A stretch of 64,000 bases of DNA from Chryseobacterium sp. FH2 (GCF_001045455.1 NZ_LFNE01000004.1:124001-188000); one strand, 5' to 3'. Shown: positions 26,954-36,517, numbered from the stretch's first letter. The notes: generated by a model from the sequence alone, not told the origin. Numbers and translations: made by a program.

Positions 26954-27706
26954 TTATCGTTGAGTTCCTGAGCTCCAAATTGGAGAAGAGTTTTGATAAA
27001 TAACAAGGTTACCATCATCTTGTACTTCTAATCTTGTAGCTCCGCGGTTGTTACTGTTTGCTCCCCAAATGGCCTTATTATAGGAATCATATACAACCAG
27101 ATTTCCATCGGTTTGAAATTCCGCTCTGCTACCTCTGTTATCAGTTGCTGAAGACCAGATTGCCTGACCATTATTCCTTGAAAGTACTAAATTGCCATCA
27201 TTCTGAAATACTAGATAATAGTTACGGTTAGGCGAATACACTTTATTATTTCTACGAAATTCATATCCTGGATTTATACTTCCTCCTCGGAATCCCCACC
27301 GATTACCATTATTATTACTTACTTTTCCGTCTTGTGAAGCCCATACGGGATTCGAATTATTATAAATCACAAGGTTACCGTCATCCTGTATTGCCAGTCT
27401 ATTTGCATTTTTCCCGTTTGTATTGGAAGTAAATGCTACAGCATTTCTATTGGTGTATACCACCAAATTTCCATCATCCTGGAAAACAGCTCTAGTACCC
27501 CTGTTTGCAGTTTTTGATTCCCAAAGAGGTTTTCCTGCTCTGTTATAAAAGACTAAATTACCATCACCTTGGAAAATCAAATAATTCTGTCTGTTATCAG
27601 CCCAGTATTTTCTGTTTTGCTCGATAGTCTGACCGTTGTAAATGTTTTGTGCATTAAGAAATAATCCACAAAACATCATTAATGATGTAAAGAAATATTT
27701 TCTCAT
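26954..27706 (-). CDS. Secreted bulb-type (mannose-binding) lectin repeat protein
   Basis: This 250-residue protein has a signal peptide (residues 1-19, ending LNAQ) and then almost nothing but beta-prism II lectin repeats. The mannose-binding signature QxDxNxVxY is seen in variants FQGDGNLVFY, FQDDGNLVVY, IQDDGNLVIY, FQNDGNLVLS, FQTDGNLVVY and VQDDGNLVIY. Two tandem B-lectin domains can be drawn (about 22-130 and 148-250). It should bind mannose- or rhamnose-type glycans outside the cell. There is no toxin, protease or T9SS tail. It is a single gene. Confidence 0.9.
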   Translation of the reverse strand: MRKYFFTSLMMFCGLFLNAQNIYNGQTIEQNRKYWADNRQNYLIFQGDGNLVFYNRAGKPLWESKTANRGTRAVFQDDGNLVVYTNRNAVAFTSNTNGKNANRLAIQDDGNLVIYNNSNPVWASQDGKVSNNNGNRWGFRGGSINPGYEFRRNNKVYSPNRNYYLVFQNDGNLVLSRNNGQAIWSSATDNRGSRAEFQTDGNLVVYDSYNKAIWGANSNNRGATRLEVQDDGNLVIYQNSSPIWSSGTQR

Positions 27707-27824
27707 TTTAATTGATTTTTGATTGGTTAAAAGTTTTCTAAAAGTATGCCAAATATATAAGAATTTTTAATCTGGGAAAGTAATTGAATGATACTGAGAA
27801 TAAATAATTTTTTTTGCATAAAAA

Positions 27825-27846
27825 AAGCGGCTTAAAAAAGCCGCTT
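27825..27846 (-). terminator. Terminator of the RRM gene
   Basis: AAGCGGCTT/AAGCCGCTT (27825-27833, 27838-27846) is followed on the minus strand by a run of T, 7 bases beyond the stop. Confidence 0.85.
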
Positions 27847-27853
27847 ATATTTT

Positions 27854-28225
27854 TTACCAACGTTTTCCTCCGCCGCCGTTTCCACCACGGTTGTTACCGT
27901 AGCTTCCTCCGCCACCGTTTCCACCTCTGTTGTTTCCATAACCACCACCACTTCTGTTGTTATCAAAACTTCTTCTTGGCTTTTCTTCTCTTGGCTTAGC
28001 CTCAGAAACGTTAAGTTCTTTACCATTAAATTCTTTTCCGTTTAAAGCTTCAATAGCTTGTTGACCCTCATCGTCACCCATTTCGATAAAACCGAAACCT
28101 CTTGAACGACCAGTTTCTCTGTCAGTAACAATCTTAGCTGATGCTACGTCTCCAAATTCTGCGAATAAATCGTGCAACTCATACTCTTTAGTTGCGTAAT
28201 TGATGTTTGAAACAAAAATGTTCAT
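27854..28225 (-). CDS. RRM-domain RNA-binding protein
   Basis: This 123-residue protein has one RNA-recognition motif (residues 1-80) with RNP2 IFVSNI at 3-8 and RNP1 RGFGFIEM near 42-49. A low-complexity Gly/Arg/Asn tail with RGG-like units (YGNNRGGNGGGGS) follows. Such small RRM proteins are abundant in Bacteroidota, which lack some cold-shock and Hfq functions, and are thought to act as RNA chaperones. A perfect -7 box far upstream suggests a leader of roughly 75 bases. Confidence 0.95.
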   Translation of the reverse strand: MNIFVSNINYATKEYELHDLFAEFGDVASAKIVTDRETGRSRGFGFIEMGDDEGQQAIEALNGKEFNGKELNVSEAKPREEKPRRSFDNNRSGGGYGNNRGGNGGGGSYGNNRGGNGGGGKRW

Positions 28226-28305
28226 TTTAAATAAAAATTAAAAAATTAATAAAAATTTGGTATATAAAAGAAAAACAACATAAATTAATGAACAAATATT
28301 GATTC

Positions 28306-28313
28306 CAAATATA
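28306..28313 (-). promoter_or_regulatory. -7 box of the RRM gene, implying a long leader
   Basis: On the minus strand this reads TATATTTG, a perfect TAnnTTTG match, about 80 bases before the ATG. Confidence 0.4.
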
Positions 28314-28619
28314 AACTAACGCAAGGTACGATTAAAATTTTCAAAACAAAGCTTTTTTTTAATTTATTTCGTCAAAATTTTCAAGCTTTTTATTGTTTCG
28401 TTAAAAAGTATTAATTTTTTACAAATTATATATAAGCATTTGATAAATAAATTAAAAATTCATAATAATATATTCACTAAAATCAAAAAATCATTATAAT
28501 GACACCAATATAGCTAAAACCTATAAAAACATTAAAAAAAACAGGGAAAAGTGAATCTTAAAAAAAGAAAAATAATTGAGAAAATAAATAATTCTCTTTT
28601 AATAAGTAAATGCAAAACC

Positions 28620-28651
28620 TTTGATAAAGCGAGATTTTAAAACTAAATTTG
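28620..28651 (+). promoter_or_regulatory. Consensus flavobacterial promoter of the thioesterase-regulator genes
   Basis: TTTG (28620-28623), a 20-base gap and TAAATTTG (28644-28651) match both the -33 and -7 elements. The ATG is at 28671, leaving a short leader. Confidence 0.65.
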
Positions 28652-28670
28652 CACCACAAATAAATGAATT

Positions 28671-29069
28671 ATGAATTATCATACTAGAAAATGGGTAAAG
28701 CCTGAAGATTTGAATCCTAATCACTCACTTTTCGGAGGGAGATTACTGCAATGGATAGATGAAGAAGCTGCGCTTTATGCTATTATTCAGCTGGAAAACA
28801 CAAAAGTTGTCACAAAATTCATTTCAGAAATCAATTTCATAAGTTCTGCAAAACAAGGAGATATTATTGAAATAGGAATTGAGGTTTCGGCATTTGGTTC
28901 TTCCTCTATCACATTGGCTTGTGAAGTTAGAAACAAAATGACCCATCAAACCATCATCACGGTAGATAAAATAGTTATGGTAAACCTTGATGAAGACGGT
29001 AATCCTGCTCCTCATGGCAAGACAAAAGTTGAGTTTGTAAAAGACCGGTTAAATAATCAGATTTTATGA
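28671..29069 (+). CDS. Hotdog-fold acyl-CoA thioesterase
   Basis: This 132-residue protein is of the YciA/BFIT kind: NPNHSLFGGRLLQWIDEEAALYA carries the N..G.x.gg...D motif with the catalytic Asp, followed by FISEINFISSAKQGDIIEI. It hydrolyses acyl-CoA thioesters in the cytoplasm. Its stop overlaps the start of the copper-type AraC regulator by 4 bases (ATGA), an unexpected partner. Confidence 0.92.
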   Translation: MNYHTRKWVKPEDLNPNHSLFGGRLLQWIDEEAALYAIIQLENTKVVTKFISEINFISSAKQGDIIEIGIEVSAFGSSSITLACEVRNKMTHQTIITVDKIVMVNLDEDGNPAPHGKTKVEFVKDRLNNQIL

Positions 29070-29629
29070 CAAAAATTTTCGTAAAAAATATGGTCTGCGG
29101 AAGGTGTATTTCTGCTGTTGCAGGTATTTTTAATGAAGCAAATATTAGGATTAAATCAATCAATCTTGGTGAAGTGGAAACAGAATCGGAAATTTCAGAA
29201 AACGATTTGCAATCCATTGAAAAGCGTTTTTTAGAAACCGGTTTTGAAAGAATAAAAGATTCTGCTCATCAGATTATTGAGAAAATTAAAAATCTGATCA
29301 TTGTTAAAATCAGTGAACTTGATATCGACGAAAATTTCCTTTTGTCAGAATTTCTGATTTCAAAACTTCACAAAGATTACAGTTCGCTTTCCAAAACTTT
29401 TTCACAAAACGAAAATATTACGTTAGAACAGTTTTTTATCCTTCAAAAAATTGAAAAGGTAAAGGAATTGCTTCTTTACAATGAATTTACCTTAACAGAA
29501 ATTGCAGGAAAACTCGGGTATAAAAGTGTACAGCATTTATCATCACAATTCCGAAACAGCACAGGTTTCACTCCTACTGAATTCAAAAAACTGAAAATTC
29601 ATAATCGCAAACCCCTTGATCAGGTGTAA
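29066..29629 (+). CDS. AraC-type regulator with an N-terminal metal-site (HMA-like) domain
   Basis: This 187-residue protein begins with IFVKNMVCGRC (Cys11, Cys14), the same C-x-x-C loop as heavy-metal-associated domains, within a short domain of about 65 residues. The C-terminal part (about 120-185) is an AraC/XylS DNA-binding domain (TLTEIAGKLGYKSVQHLSSQF and GFTPTEFKKLK). A copper P-type ATPase follows 140 bases downstream, so I infer a metal-sensing activator of that pump. It overlaps the thioesterase gene by 4 bases. Confidence 0.85.
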   Translation: MTKIFVKNMVCGRCISAVAGIFNEANIRIKSINLGEVETESEISENDLQSIEKRFLETGFERIKDSAHQIIEKIKNLIIVKISELDIDENFLLSEFLISKLHKDYSSLSKTFSQNENITLEQFFILQKIEKVKELLLYNEFTLTEIAGKLGYKSVQHLSSQFRNSTGFTPTEFKKLKIHNRKPLDQV

Positions 29630-29769
29630 GTATGTGGTCATATTCGTGTTTACAGTTTTTACTGTAAGCGCAAACTCTCAAACTCAAACAGAATTCTATA
29701 AACATTATCCTTAAATTTATAACAGCCTTCCATTTGTATTTTGGAAATTTGTATATAAATTAAAGGATC

Positions 29770-32610
29770 ATGCAACAACAATATATAATACTCGGAATGT
29801 CCTGCTCCGGTTGTCAGAAAAAGATTTCTGAAAAACTGAACAGTATTGAAGGTATAAAAGCTGTGATCAATCTTGAAGATAATACAGCAACAATTATTTC
29901 CGATAACAAAATAGACATCAATATTTTAAATAATGCTTTAGAAGAAATTGGAAACTATAAACTGGAAGATCCCAATAACCCTGAAAAGACTTTCATAAAA
30001 CCTCAGAATAGAGTTTCTCCGTCTTCAGTTTATTATTGTCCGATGGAATGTGAAGGTGATAAGGTATATTTTCAGCAAGGAAAAAGATGTTCGGTTTGTA
30101 ATATGTATCTGGTTCCGATTGAGGAAAAACACGCAAAAGATCCCAATTTTATACCGACATACTCTTCAACCAATTTGCCTGAAAATTTCAAAGATAACAT
30201 TGGCGCCTATTATTGCCCGATGTTCTGCGAAAGTGACAAGATTTATGATGAAAAAGGTGACTGTCCTGTTTGTCATATGCATCTGGAAAAAATAACCGAA
30301 GATTCGGTTAAAAATTCAAATCATCAAACACATCAGCATTCCAATAATCTAGGCCATCATCATGAAGCTCCGAAAGTTACGGATGAAATGGCCGGAAAAT
30401 ACTATTGCCCAATGTATTGCGAAGGTGATAAAGTTTATGATAGCAATGTCGGGTGTCCTGTTTGCGGAATGGATTTGGTAAAATATCCTGAAAAAAAGAA
30501 AGCAAAGTATACTTGTCCGATGCATCCTGAAATTATTCGTGACGAGCCCGGAGATTGCCCGATTTGCGGAATGGATTTAGTAAGAATTCCCGATCAAGAG
30601 GAAGAGGAAGATGAAACTTACAATATTTTGAAGAGAAAATTCATTATTTCCTTAGCATTTGCTATTCCTGTTTTCATTCTTTCGATGGGCGGAATGTTTA
30701 CTGATTTTCCTTTTTCTCATCAGATTAAAGGAATTATTGAATTTATCTTAACTCTTCCTGTTCTATTTTATTCGGGGTGGTTTTTAATGAAAAGAGGCTG
30801 GGTGTCTTTCAAGACATGGAATTTGAATATGTTCAGCTTAATCATCTTAGGGGTTGCTGCCGCATTTATTTTCAGTATTGCAGCATTAGCTTTTCCGGAA
30901 ATCATTCCGCATGAGATTAGGGGCCATGATCATGAAATTCCACTTTATTTTGAAGCTGTTTCTGTGATTGTAACGCTTGTTATTTTAGGCCAGTTAATGG
31001 AAGCTGCTGCCCATAAGAAAACGGGTAATGCTATTAAAGAATTAATGAGCCTTTCTCCCGATGAAGCCAATCTTATCATAAATGGTGAAGAAAAAAAAGT
31101 TTTACTTTCCCAAGTTAATATCGGGGATTTATTAAAAGTAAAACCGGGTGAAAAAATTCCTGTTGACGGAAAAATCACGGAAGGAAATTCTGTTGTTGAT
31201 GAAAGTATGATCACAGGTGAGCCGATTCCTGTTGAGAAAAATATTGATGATAAAGTTTCTTCAGGAACCATCAACGGAAATCAGGTTTTCATTATGCAAG
31301 CTGAAAAAGTGGGTGATGAAACCCTGCTTTCGCAAATCATAAAAATGGTTAATGAAGCAAGCCGAAGTAAAGCACCTATCCAGAGATTGACTGATAAAGT
31401 AGCTAAAGTTTTCGTTCCGGCTGTTATTTTAATTGCTGTTCTGACTTTTGTTCTATGGCAGTTTTTTGGCCCTGAAGATAAAAAAACTTTATTCGCATTT
31501 GTGAATGCTGTTGCGGTTTTAATTGTTGCCTGTCCGTGTGCTTTAGGTTTGGCTACTCCTATGTCTTTGATGGTAGGAATTGGTAAAGGGGCAAAAAATG
31601 GTATTTTAATTAAAAATGCCGAAGCTCTTGAACAGATGAATAAAGTAAATGTTCTAATTACCGATAAAACAGGTACTTTGACAGAAGGAAAACCATCTGT
31701 AGAATATATTGAAACGGTTAATAATGATGAAAATTCAATGCTAAAATTAGCCTATTCTTTAAATCAAAACTCGGAGCATCCTTTGTCAAATGCAGTTATT
31801 AAAAAAGCCAAAGACGAAAACATTTTGCCTGAAAAAGTTGAAAAATTTGAAAATATTTCGGGTAAAGGTGTAAAAGGAAATATCAATGGAAAAACAGTTT
31901 ATTTAGGAAATGAAAATCTATTGATATCAAACCAAATTTCAATTCCTGAAGACTTAAAACAACAAGCTGTTGAAGCTCAGTCAAAAGCTCATACGGTTTC
32001 TTATATTGCTGAAGGAAATACCGTTTTAGGGTTTATAAGTTTTACCGATAAAATCAAAGAAAGTTCTAAAAAAGCAATTGAACAATTAATAAATGAAGGG
32101 GTTGATATCATCATGATGACCGGAGATAATGAACATACTGCAAAAGCTGTTGCTGAAGAATTGGGAATTAAACATTTTAAAGCCAATTGCCTTCCGGAAG
32201 ATAAATTAAATGAAGTTAAAAAACTTCAACAACAGGGAAAAATAGTTGCCATGACCGGTGATGGAATCAATGACTCCCCTGCTTTAGCTCAAGCCAATAT
32301 CGGGATTGCTATGGGAACGGGAACTGATGTTGCGATTGAAAGTGCTGAAATCACATTATTGAAGGGTGATATTTTAGGCGTTGCAAAAGCAAAATTACTA
32401 AGTGAAAAGCTTCTGAAAAATATTAAGGAAAATCTGTTTTTTGCTTTTATTTATAACGTTTTGGGCATTCCGATTGCGGCAGGATTATTGTATCCTTTTT
32501 TTGGAATCTTATTATCCCCGATGATCGCAGCAGCTGCGATGAGCTTTAGTTCATTATCTGTGATTTTAAATTCATTGAGATTGAATTCGGTTAATCTCAA
32601 TATTAGCTAA
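29770..32610 (+). CDS. copA: Copper-translocating P1B-type ATPase with four extra metal-binding modules
   Basis: This 946-residue inner-membrane pump expels copper (probably Cu+). It has an N-terminal HMA domain with GMSCSGC (Cys12, Cys15). Four heavy-metal-binding modules of the YYCPM...CPVCGM type follow at about 88-117, 147-174, 211-238 and 247-273, with a His-rich stretch at 186-198. Then come eight membrane helices with CPC in [12 protein letters not shown] (about 593), the phosphorylated Asp in DKTGT (about 631), SEHPLS and [13 protein letters not shown]. It is longer than usual CopA. It sits downstream of a putative metal-responsive regulator. Confidence 0.95.
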   Translation: MQQQYIILGMSCSGCQKKISEKLNSIEGIKAVINLEDNTATIISDNKIDINILNNALEEIGNYKLEDPNNPEKTFIKPQNRVSPSSVYYCPMECEGDKVYFQQGKRCSVCNMYLVPIEEKHAKDPNFIPTYSSTNLPENFKDNIGAYYCPMFCESDKIYDEKGDCPVCHMHLEKITEDSVKNSNHQTHQHSNNLGHHHEAPKVTDEMAGKYYCPMYCEGDKVYDSNVGCPVCGMDLVKYPEKKKAKYTCPMHPEIIRDEPGDCPICGMDLVRIPDQEEEEDETYNILKRKFIISLAFAIPVFILSMGGMFTDFPFSHQIKGIIEFILTLPVLFYSGWFLMKRGWVSFKTWNLNMFSLIILGVAAAFIFSIAALAFPEIIPHEIRGHDHEIPLYFEAVSVIVTLVILGQLMEAAAHKKTGNAIKELMSLSPDEANLIINGEEKKVLLSQVNIGDLLKVKPGEKIPVDGKITEGNSVVDESMITGEPIPVEKNIDDKVSSGTINGNQVFIMQAEKVGDETLLSQIIKMVNEASRSKAPIQRLTDKVAKVFVPAVILIAVLTFVLWQFFGPEDKKTLFAFVNAVAVLIVACPCALGLATPMSLMVGIGKGAKNGILIKNAEALEQMNKVNVLITDKTGTLTEGKPSVEYIETVNNDENSMLKLAYSLNQNSEHPLSNAVIKKAKDENILPEKVEKFENISGKGVKGNINGKTVYLGNENLLISNQISIPEDLKQQAVEAQSKAHTVSYIAEGNTVLGFISFTDKIKESSKKAIEQLINEGVDIIMMTGDNEHTAKAVAEELGIKHFKANCLPEDKLNEVKKLQQQGKIVAMTGDGINDSPALAQANIGIAMGTGTDVAIESAEITLLKGDILGVAKAKLLSEKLLKNIKENLFFAFIYNVLGIPIAAGLLYPFFGILLSPMIAAAAMSFSSLSVILNSLRLNSVNLNIS

Positions 32611-32718
32611 CCATTTTGAATTTTTTCACAGATTGAGCTGGCAGGTAATTAAGTTTAGTTTTTAATAAAAAAATTACCTCATTTGGATAATCTGCAGGAA
32701 AAATATAAACTAAAAAAT

Positions 32719-33447
32719 ATGAAAAAAGAAAGTCTTTATATAGGATGCTCAGGGTTTTATAATAATGATTGGAAAGGATCATTGTATCCGCAAGATGCTA
32801 AAAGTAAGGACTTTCTTTCATTATATTCTCAAACATTCAACTCAGTTGAAATAAACTCTACCTTTTACAGAAAACCGACGGCAAAAACACTGTTAAAATG
32901 GGTGGATGAAACTCCCGCTGATTTTAAATTTTTTATTAAAATTCCCAAAACCATTTCTCATGAAAAGCGTTTGAAAGATTGCAAAGAAGAAATTTCAGAA
33001 TTTTGCGATCATATTCATTCTAATTTAACAGGAAAACTTTCTGGCTTTCTGTATCAATTTCCACCTTCCTTTAAAAATACAGAGGAAAATATGGATTTAA
33101 TTCTTAACAGTATTGATTTTAATTATTTAAACGTCATAGAATTCCGTCACGAATCATGGTGGAGAAAAGAAATCTTTAACCTTTTAAAGGAAAATAATAT
33201 TATTTTTTCAGGAGTAAGCTTTCCCGGAAATCTTCCTGAAGATATGATTGGTAATAATTCTGAGATTCTATATTACCGATTACATGGAAAACCCATTCTT
33301 TACAAATCAGAATACAGTGAGGAATTTCTTAATGATTTAGCCGAAAAAATAAAAAAAGAACAAAAGAAAACATTTATCTTCTTCAATAATACTTGGGGAA
33401 CAGCTGCAATTAAAAATTCGTTGTTTTTAAAGAATATTTTAGAATGA
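32719..33447 (+). CDS. DUF72 domain protein
   Basis: This 242-residue TIM-barrel-like protein belongs to the DUF72/YecE family, whose function is unknown. Family features are YIGCSGFYNNDWKG at the N-terminus, NSVEINSTFYRKPTAKTLLKW, FKFFIKIPKTISHEKRL, VIEFRHESW and YYRLHGKP; the C-terminal FIFFNNTWGTAAIKNS is also characteristic. The frame is open from a TTG at 32683, but the ATG at 32719 fits the family length. It may be read together with the copper pump, but the gap of about 110 bases argues for its own promoter. Confidence 0.9.
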   Translation: MKKESLYIGCSGFYNNDWKGSLYPQDAKSKDFLSLYSQTFNSVEINSTFYRKPTAKTLLKWVDETPADFKFFIKIPKTISHEKRLKDCKEEISEFCDHIHSNLTGKLSGFLYQFPPSFKNTEENMDLILNSIDFNYLNVIEFRHESWWRKEIFNLLKENNIIFSGVSFPGNLPEDMIGNNSEILYYRLHGKPILYKSEYSEEFLNDLAEKIKKEQKKTFIFFNNTWGTAAIKNSLFLKNILE

Positions 33448-33575
33448 GAATGTTCTGAAAATAAATTACTTAAAATATTCTTAAAAAGTAAAATTTTAAA
33501 TAATGTGGCATATATTTTGTTAAGAATTATTTGGAAAAATTAACAATTTTTAACAATAAAATTCCACTTAAATTT

Positions 33576-34442
33576 ATGAGAAAAACTTTTGCGGAAAAGT
33601 CTCGAAACAAGACTTTTCTTGGGATGCTTGCATTGGTGAGTGCAACTTCAATTTTATTCAATGGTTGTGACCGTAAAAATGACAACAAAGAATCAGATAA
33701 GCTGATTCCAAAAGAACATCCCGTCGTAAAAATCGTTCCCAAAATCGACGATGAAGAAACAGCTCCAAACAAAAGAGTTATTTATCTTACATTCGATGAC
33801 GGCCCAAATCAAGGAACAGAAAATCTTCTCAGAATTTTAAACAAAAGAAATGTTTGTGCAACTGCTTTCTTGGTTGGAAAGCACGCCTATGGAAGTAAAA
33901 GACAGAAAGACGATCTGGAGCTTTTAAGAAAAGATCCGCTGATCGAACTTGCCAATCACAGCTTCACACATGCACACAACAAATACACTGATTTTTATAA
34001 AAATGGTGATGCTGTTGTCCGTGATTTCGATATCGCGAAAGACAGCTTAAAATTATACGATAAAATAGCAAGAACTCCCGGAAGAAATATCTGGAGACTT
34101 AAAAATATTAACGAAACAGATTTAAAAAGCTCAACTGAAGCAGCCAACAAATTGAAAATGGCCGGTTATAAAGTGATTGGCTGGGATTTGGAATGGAAAC
34201 CTTCAAATAAAATGGCTTTAAAAGGAAACCATGAAGCTATGCTGAAAAAGGTTGACAGTATTTTCTTTAATGATTTGGAAAAAACTTCAAGACATCTTGT
34301 TTTTCTTACTCATGATCAATACTTAACGGATGCAGATTCTATCAACGAATTGGATATGTTTATTGAAAAATTACAAAAAACAAACCGATTTGTTTTTAGA
34401 AAAATTTCTGATTATCCTAAAATTAATGAGATTTTGAATTAA
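33576..34442 (+). CDS. Polysaccharide deacetylase (NodB-type) lipoprotein
   Basis: This 288-residue protein has a lipoprotein signal (lipobox FNGC, Cys at about residue 31) and a NodB homology domain: VIYLTFDDGPNQ (catalytic and metal Asp), LANHSFTHAH (two metal-binding His), a tract with RTPGRNIWR, and a C-terminal LVFLTHDQYL containing the His motif. It removes N- or O-acetyl groups from cell-wall or surface glycans in the periplasm. An upstream TTG extension to 33531 is less likely because the signal peptide starts at the ATG. Confidence 0.9.
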   Translation: MRKTFAEKSRNKTFLGMLALVSATSILFNGCDRKNDNKESDKLIPKEHPVVKIVPKIDDEETAPNKRVIYLTFDDGPNQGTENLLRILNKRNVCATAFLVGKHAYGSKRQKDDLELLRKDPLIELANHSFTHAHNKYTDFYKNGDAVVRDFDIAKDSLKLYDKIARTPGRNIWRLKNINETDLKSSTEAANKLKMAGYKVIGWDLEWKPSNKMALKGNHEAMLKKVDSIFFNDLEKTSRHLVFLTHDQYLTDADSINELDMFIEKLQKTNRFVFRKISDYPKINEILN

Positions 34443-34493
34443 TTTTTCTTATATACATTACACGGGCTTTTACGGATGTTTATGTTTTATTTC

Positions 34494-34526
34494 TAAATCA
34501 TCTGTGAAAAGCTGCATAATCTGTGG
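34494..34526 (-). repeat. Dispersed intergenic repeat, copy 2
   Basis: On the minus strand it reads CAGATTATGCAGCTTTTCAC followed by AGATGATTTA, nearly the same as 14859-14887. It looks like a degenerate member of a small intergenic repeat family. Confidence 0.4.
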
Positions 34527-34593
34527 GAATTTAGATTCAAATAAATTCCCATTTCATTAGTTTTTTGCTTTTAAAATTCAGAAATTTGCAATT

Positions 34594-35253
34594 ATGAGCA
34601 TTCAGGAAAATTATAACAATATAAAAAACAGGCTTCCGGACAACGTTCAGTTGGTAGCTGTTTCGAAGACACATCCCGTTTCTGCAATTCAGGAAGTTTA
34701 TGATTTAGGTCAAAGAGTTTTTGGTGAAAATAAAGTGCAGGAATTGATGGAAAAACATCCCCTGCTTCCGAAAGATATTCAATGGCATTTGATTGGTCAT
34801 CTGCAAACGAATAAAGTAAAATATATTGCCGGATTTATCGATACTATCCAAAGTGCAGATTCAGAAAAACTAATCTTGGAAATTAGTAAAGAAGCAGGAA
34901 AATATAACCGTAAAATTAAAGTTTTACTTCAGGTGAAAATTGCTGAGGAAGAAAGTAAATTCGGATTAGAAATAAAAGAAGCAAAAAATCTTTTTCAAAA
35001 GTATATAGATGGAAAATTTCCTAATGTTGAAATCACCGGTTTGATGGGAATGGCAACTTTTACTGACGACAGAAATCAGGTTAAAAAGGAATTTTCAACA
35101 TTAAAAAAAGTTTTTGATGAATTAAATCAACTCAAAAAACTGGAAACGCTATCCATGGGAATGAGTGATGACTTTCCGATCGCCATAGAATGTGGTGCTA
35201 ATTCTGTAAGAGTAGGCTCTGCAATTTTTGGAAGCAGAGATTACACAATATAG
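34594..35253 (+). CDS. YggS/PROSC family PLP homeostasis protein
   Basis: This 219-residue fold-type III PLP protein contains VAVSKTHP with the PLP-binding Lys near residue 25, FGENKVQE, WHLIGHLQTNK and a C-terminal LSMGMSDDFPIAIECGANSVRVGSAIFG that binds phosphate. It buffers pyridoxal phosphate rather than catalysing a known reaction. The call is secure. It is about 55 bases upstream of the NtrC-like regulator, which has its own promoter. Confidence 0.95.
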   Translation: MSIQENYNNIKNRLPDNVQLVAVSKTHPVSAIQEVYDLGQRVFGENKVQELMEKHPLLPKDIQWHLIGHLQTNKVKYIAGFIDTIQSADSEKLILEISKEAGKYNRKIKVLLQVKIAEEESKFGLEIKEAKNLFQKYIDGKFPNVEITGLMGMATFTDDRNQVKKEFSTLKKVFDELNQLKKLETLSMGMSDDFPIAIECGANSVRVGSAIFGSRDYTI

Positions 35254-35270
35254 ATTATTTAGGTATAGTT

Positions 35271-35304
35271 TTTGCTAATAATTCAATCAAAAAATCTAAA
35301 TTTG
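35271..35304 (+). promoter_or_regulatory. Consensus promoter of the NtrC-like regulator
   Basis: TTTG (35271-35274), a 22-base gap and TAAATTTG (35297-35304) match the -33 and -7 elements. The ATG follows at 35310, so the mRNA is nearly leaderless. Confidence 0.6.
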
Positions 35305-35309
35305 CAACT

Positions 35310-36494
35310 ATGCAAAAAATCCTTATTGTAGAAGACGAAAAAGCAATCTCCGGAGTACTACACAGTATTCTTTCCGATGAACTTACTGACTATGAATTTG
35401 TTATCGCTGAAGACGGCCTTGAAGGTTATAAACAGGTAGAAAAAGAAGATTTCGCTTTGGTGATTTCTGATATTAAGATGCCTAAACTTTCCGGAACTGA
35501 GCTTTTGAAGCAAAGTTTAGCCCTAAAACCTGAAAGTACTTTCATTATGATTTCGGGACACGCAGATATAGATTCAGCGGTATCCTGCTTGAGAGAGGGT
35601 GCATATGACTTTATTTCTAAACCTATTGACATTAACCGTTTGATTACGAGCGTAAAAAATGCTTTAGCGAAAGAGACTTTGAAGAAAGAAAATAAAAATC
35701 TTCAAACTGAAAATAAAACATTAAAGAAAAAAGTTAATAAAAAGTATCAAATGATCGGTGAATCAGCCGGTTTACAGAAGATTCAGAATATGATCGAAAA
35801 GGTTGCGGCTTCTGACGCAAGAGTTTTGATTACAGGCCCAAACGGTGCAGGAAAAGAGTTAGTAGCTCATGCTATTCATAACCAAAGCGACCGCGCAAGA
35901 GGTCCGATGATTGAGGTAAACTGTGCGGCTATCCCTTCTGAACTTATTGAATCTGAGCTTTTCGGGCACGTAAAAGGTTCTTTTACGGGAGCAATCAAGG
36001 ATAAGCAAGGAAAATTTGAGCAGGCAAACGGGGGAACTATTTTCTTAGATGAAATTGGAGATATGAGTCTTATCGCCCAGGCTAAAGTTTTGAGAGCTTT
36101 ACAGGAAAGCAAAGTATCACCCGTAGGAAGTGATAAGGAAATAAAAGTGGATGTAAGAGTACTTGCAGCAACTAATAAAAATATGCAGGCGGAAATTGAA
36201 GCAGGAAGATTCAGAGAAGACCTTTATCACAGACTTTCTGTAATCGAAATCTATGTACCGCCATTGGATGAGAGAAAAGATGATATCAAACTTTTAGTAG
36301 AGCATTTTTCCGCATTAATCGCAGATGAGCATGGTAATGCGACAAAAAAATTTGATGACAAGGCTATTGATGCATTAAAAGCTCTTTCATGGACTGGGAA
36401 TATCAGAGAATTAAGAAACGTTGTTGAGAGATTAATTATTTTAGGAGGCAATACTGTTTCCGCTGAAGACGTTGCAAGTTTTGTAAGGAAATAA
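35310..36494 (+). CDS. NtrC-like response regulator lacking a DNA-binding domain
   Basis: This 394-residue protein has a receiver domain with the phospho-acceptor Asp54 (VISDIKMPKLSG) and a conserved Lys in FISKPID. A sigma-54 AAA+ domain follows, with Walker A GPNGAGKE near 176, GSFTGA (for the usual GAFTGA) near 224, Walker B GGTIFLDEIGD near 245 and NIRELRNVVERL at the end. The frame stops about 20 residues after it, with no Fis-type helix-turn-helix. It would act on sigma-54 polymerase from solution or through a partner. No histidine kinase is adjacent. Confidence 0.92.
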   Translation: MQKILIVEDEKAISGVLHSILSDELTDYEFVIAEDGLEGYKQVEKEDFALVISDIKMPKLSGTELLKQSLALKPESTFIMISGHADIDSAVSCLREGAYDFISKPIDINRLITSVKNALAKETLKKENKNLQTENKTLKKKVNKKYQMIGESAGLQKIQNMIEKVAASDARVLITGPNGAGKELVAHAIHNQSDRARGPMIEVNCAAIPSELIESELFGHVKGSFTGAIKDKQGKFEQANGGTIFLDEIGDMSLIAQAKVLRALQESKVSPVGSDKEIKVDVRVLAATNKNMQAEIEAGRFREDLYHRLSVIEIYVPPLDERKDDIKLLVEHFSALIADEHGNATKKFDDKAIDALKALSWTGNIRELRNVVERLIILGGNTVSAEDVASFVRK

Positions 36495-36517
36495 TTTAAT
36501 TATTATTCTAAATATAT

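Larger units (their letters stand above)
28226..28670. other. AT-rich divergent intergenic stretch
   Basis: This 445-base gap separates the RRM gene from the thioesterase. Near the left side is a minus-strand -7 box, TATATTTG (as CAAATATA at 28306-28313), that would give the RRM mRNA a long leader. At the right end is the thioesterase promoter. The centre (about 28340-28600) is extremely AT-rich with no frame or hairpin I can support. Confidence 0.5.

Noticed and set aside
27814..28026. Reading frames of 61 and 64 residues overlapping the RRM gene
   Set aside because: They are shadows of the Gly/Arg-rich tail; the RRM frame has clear RNP motifs.
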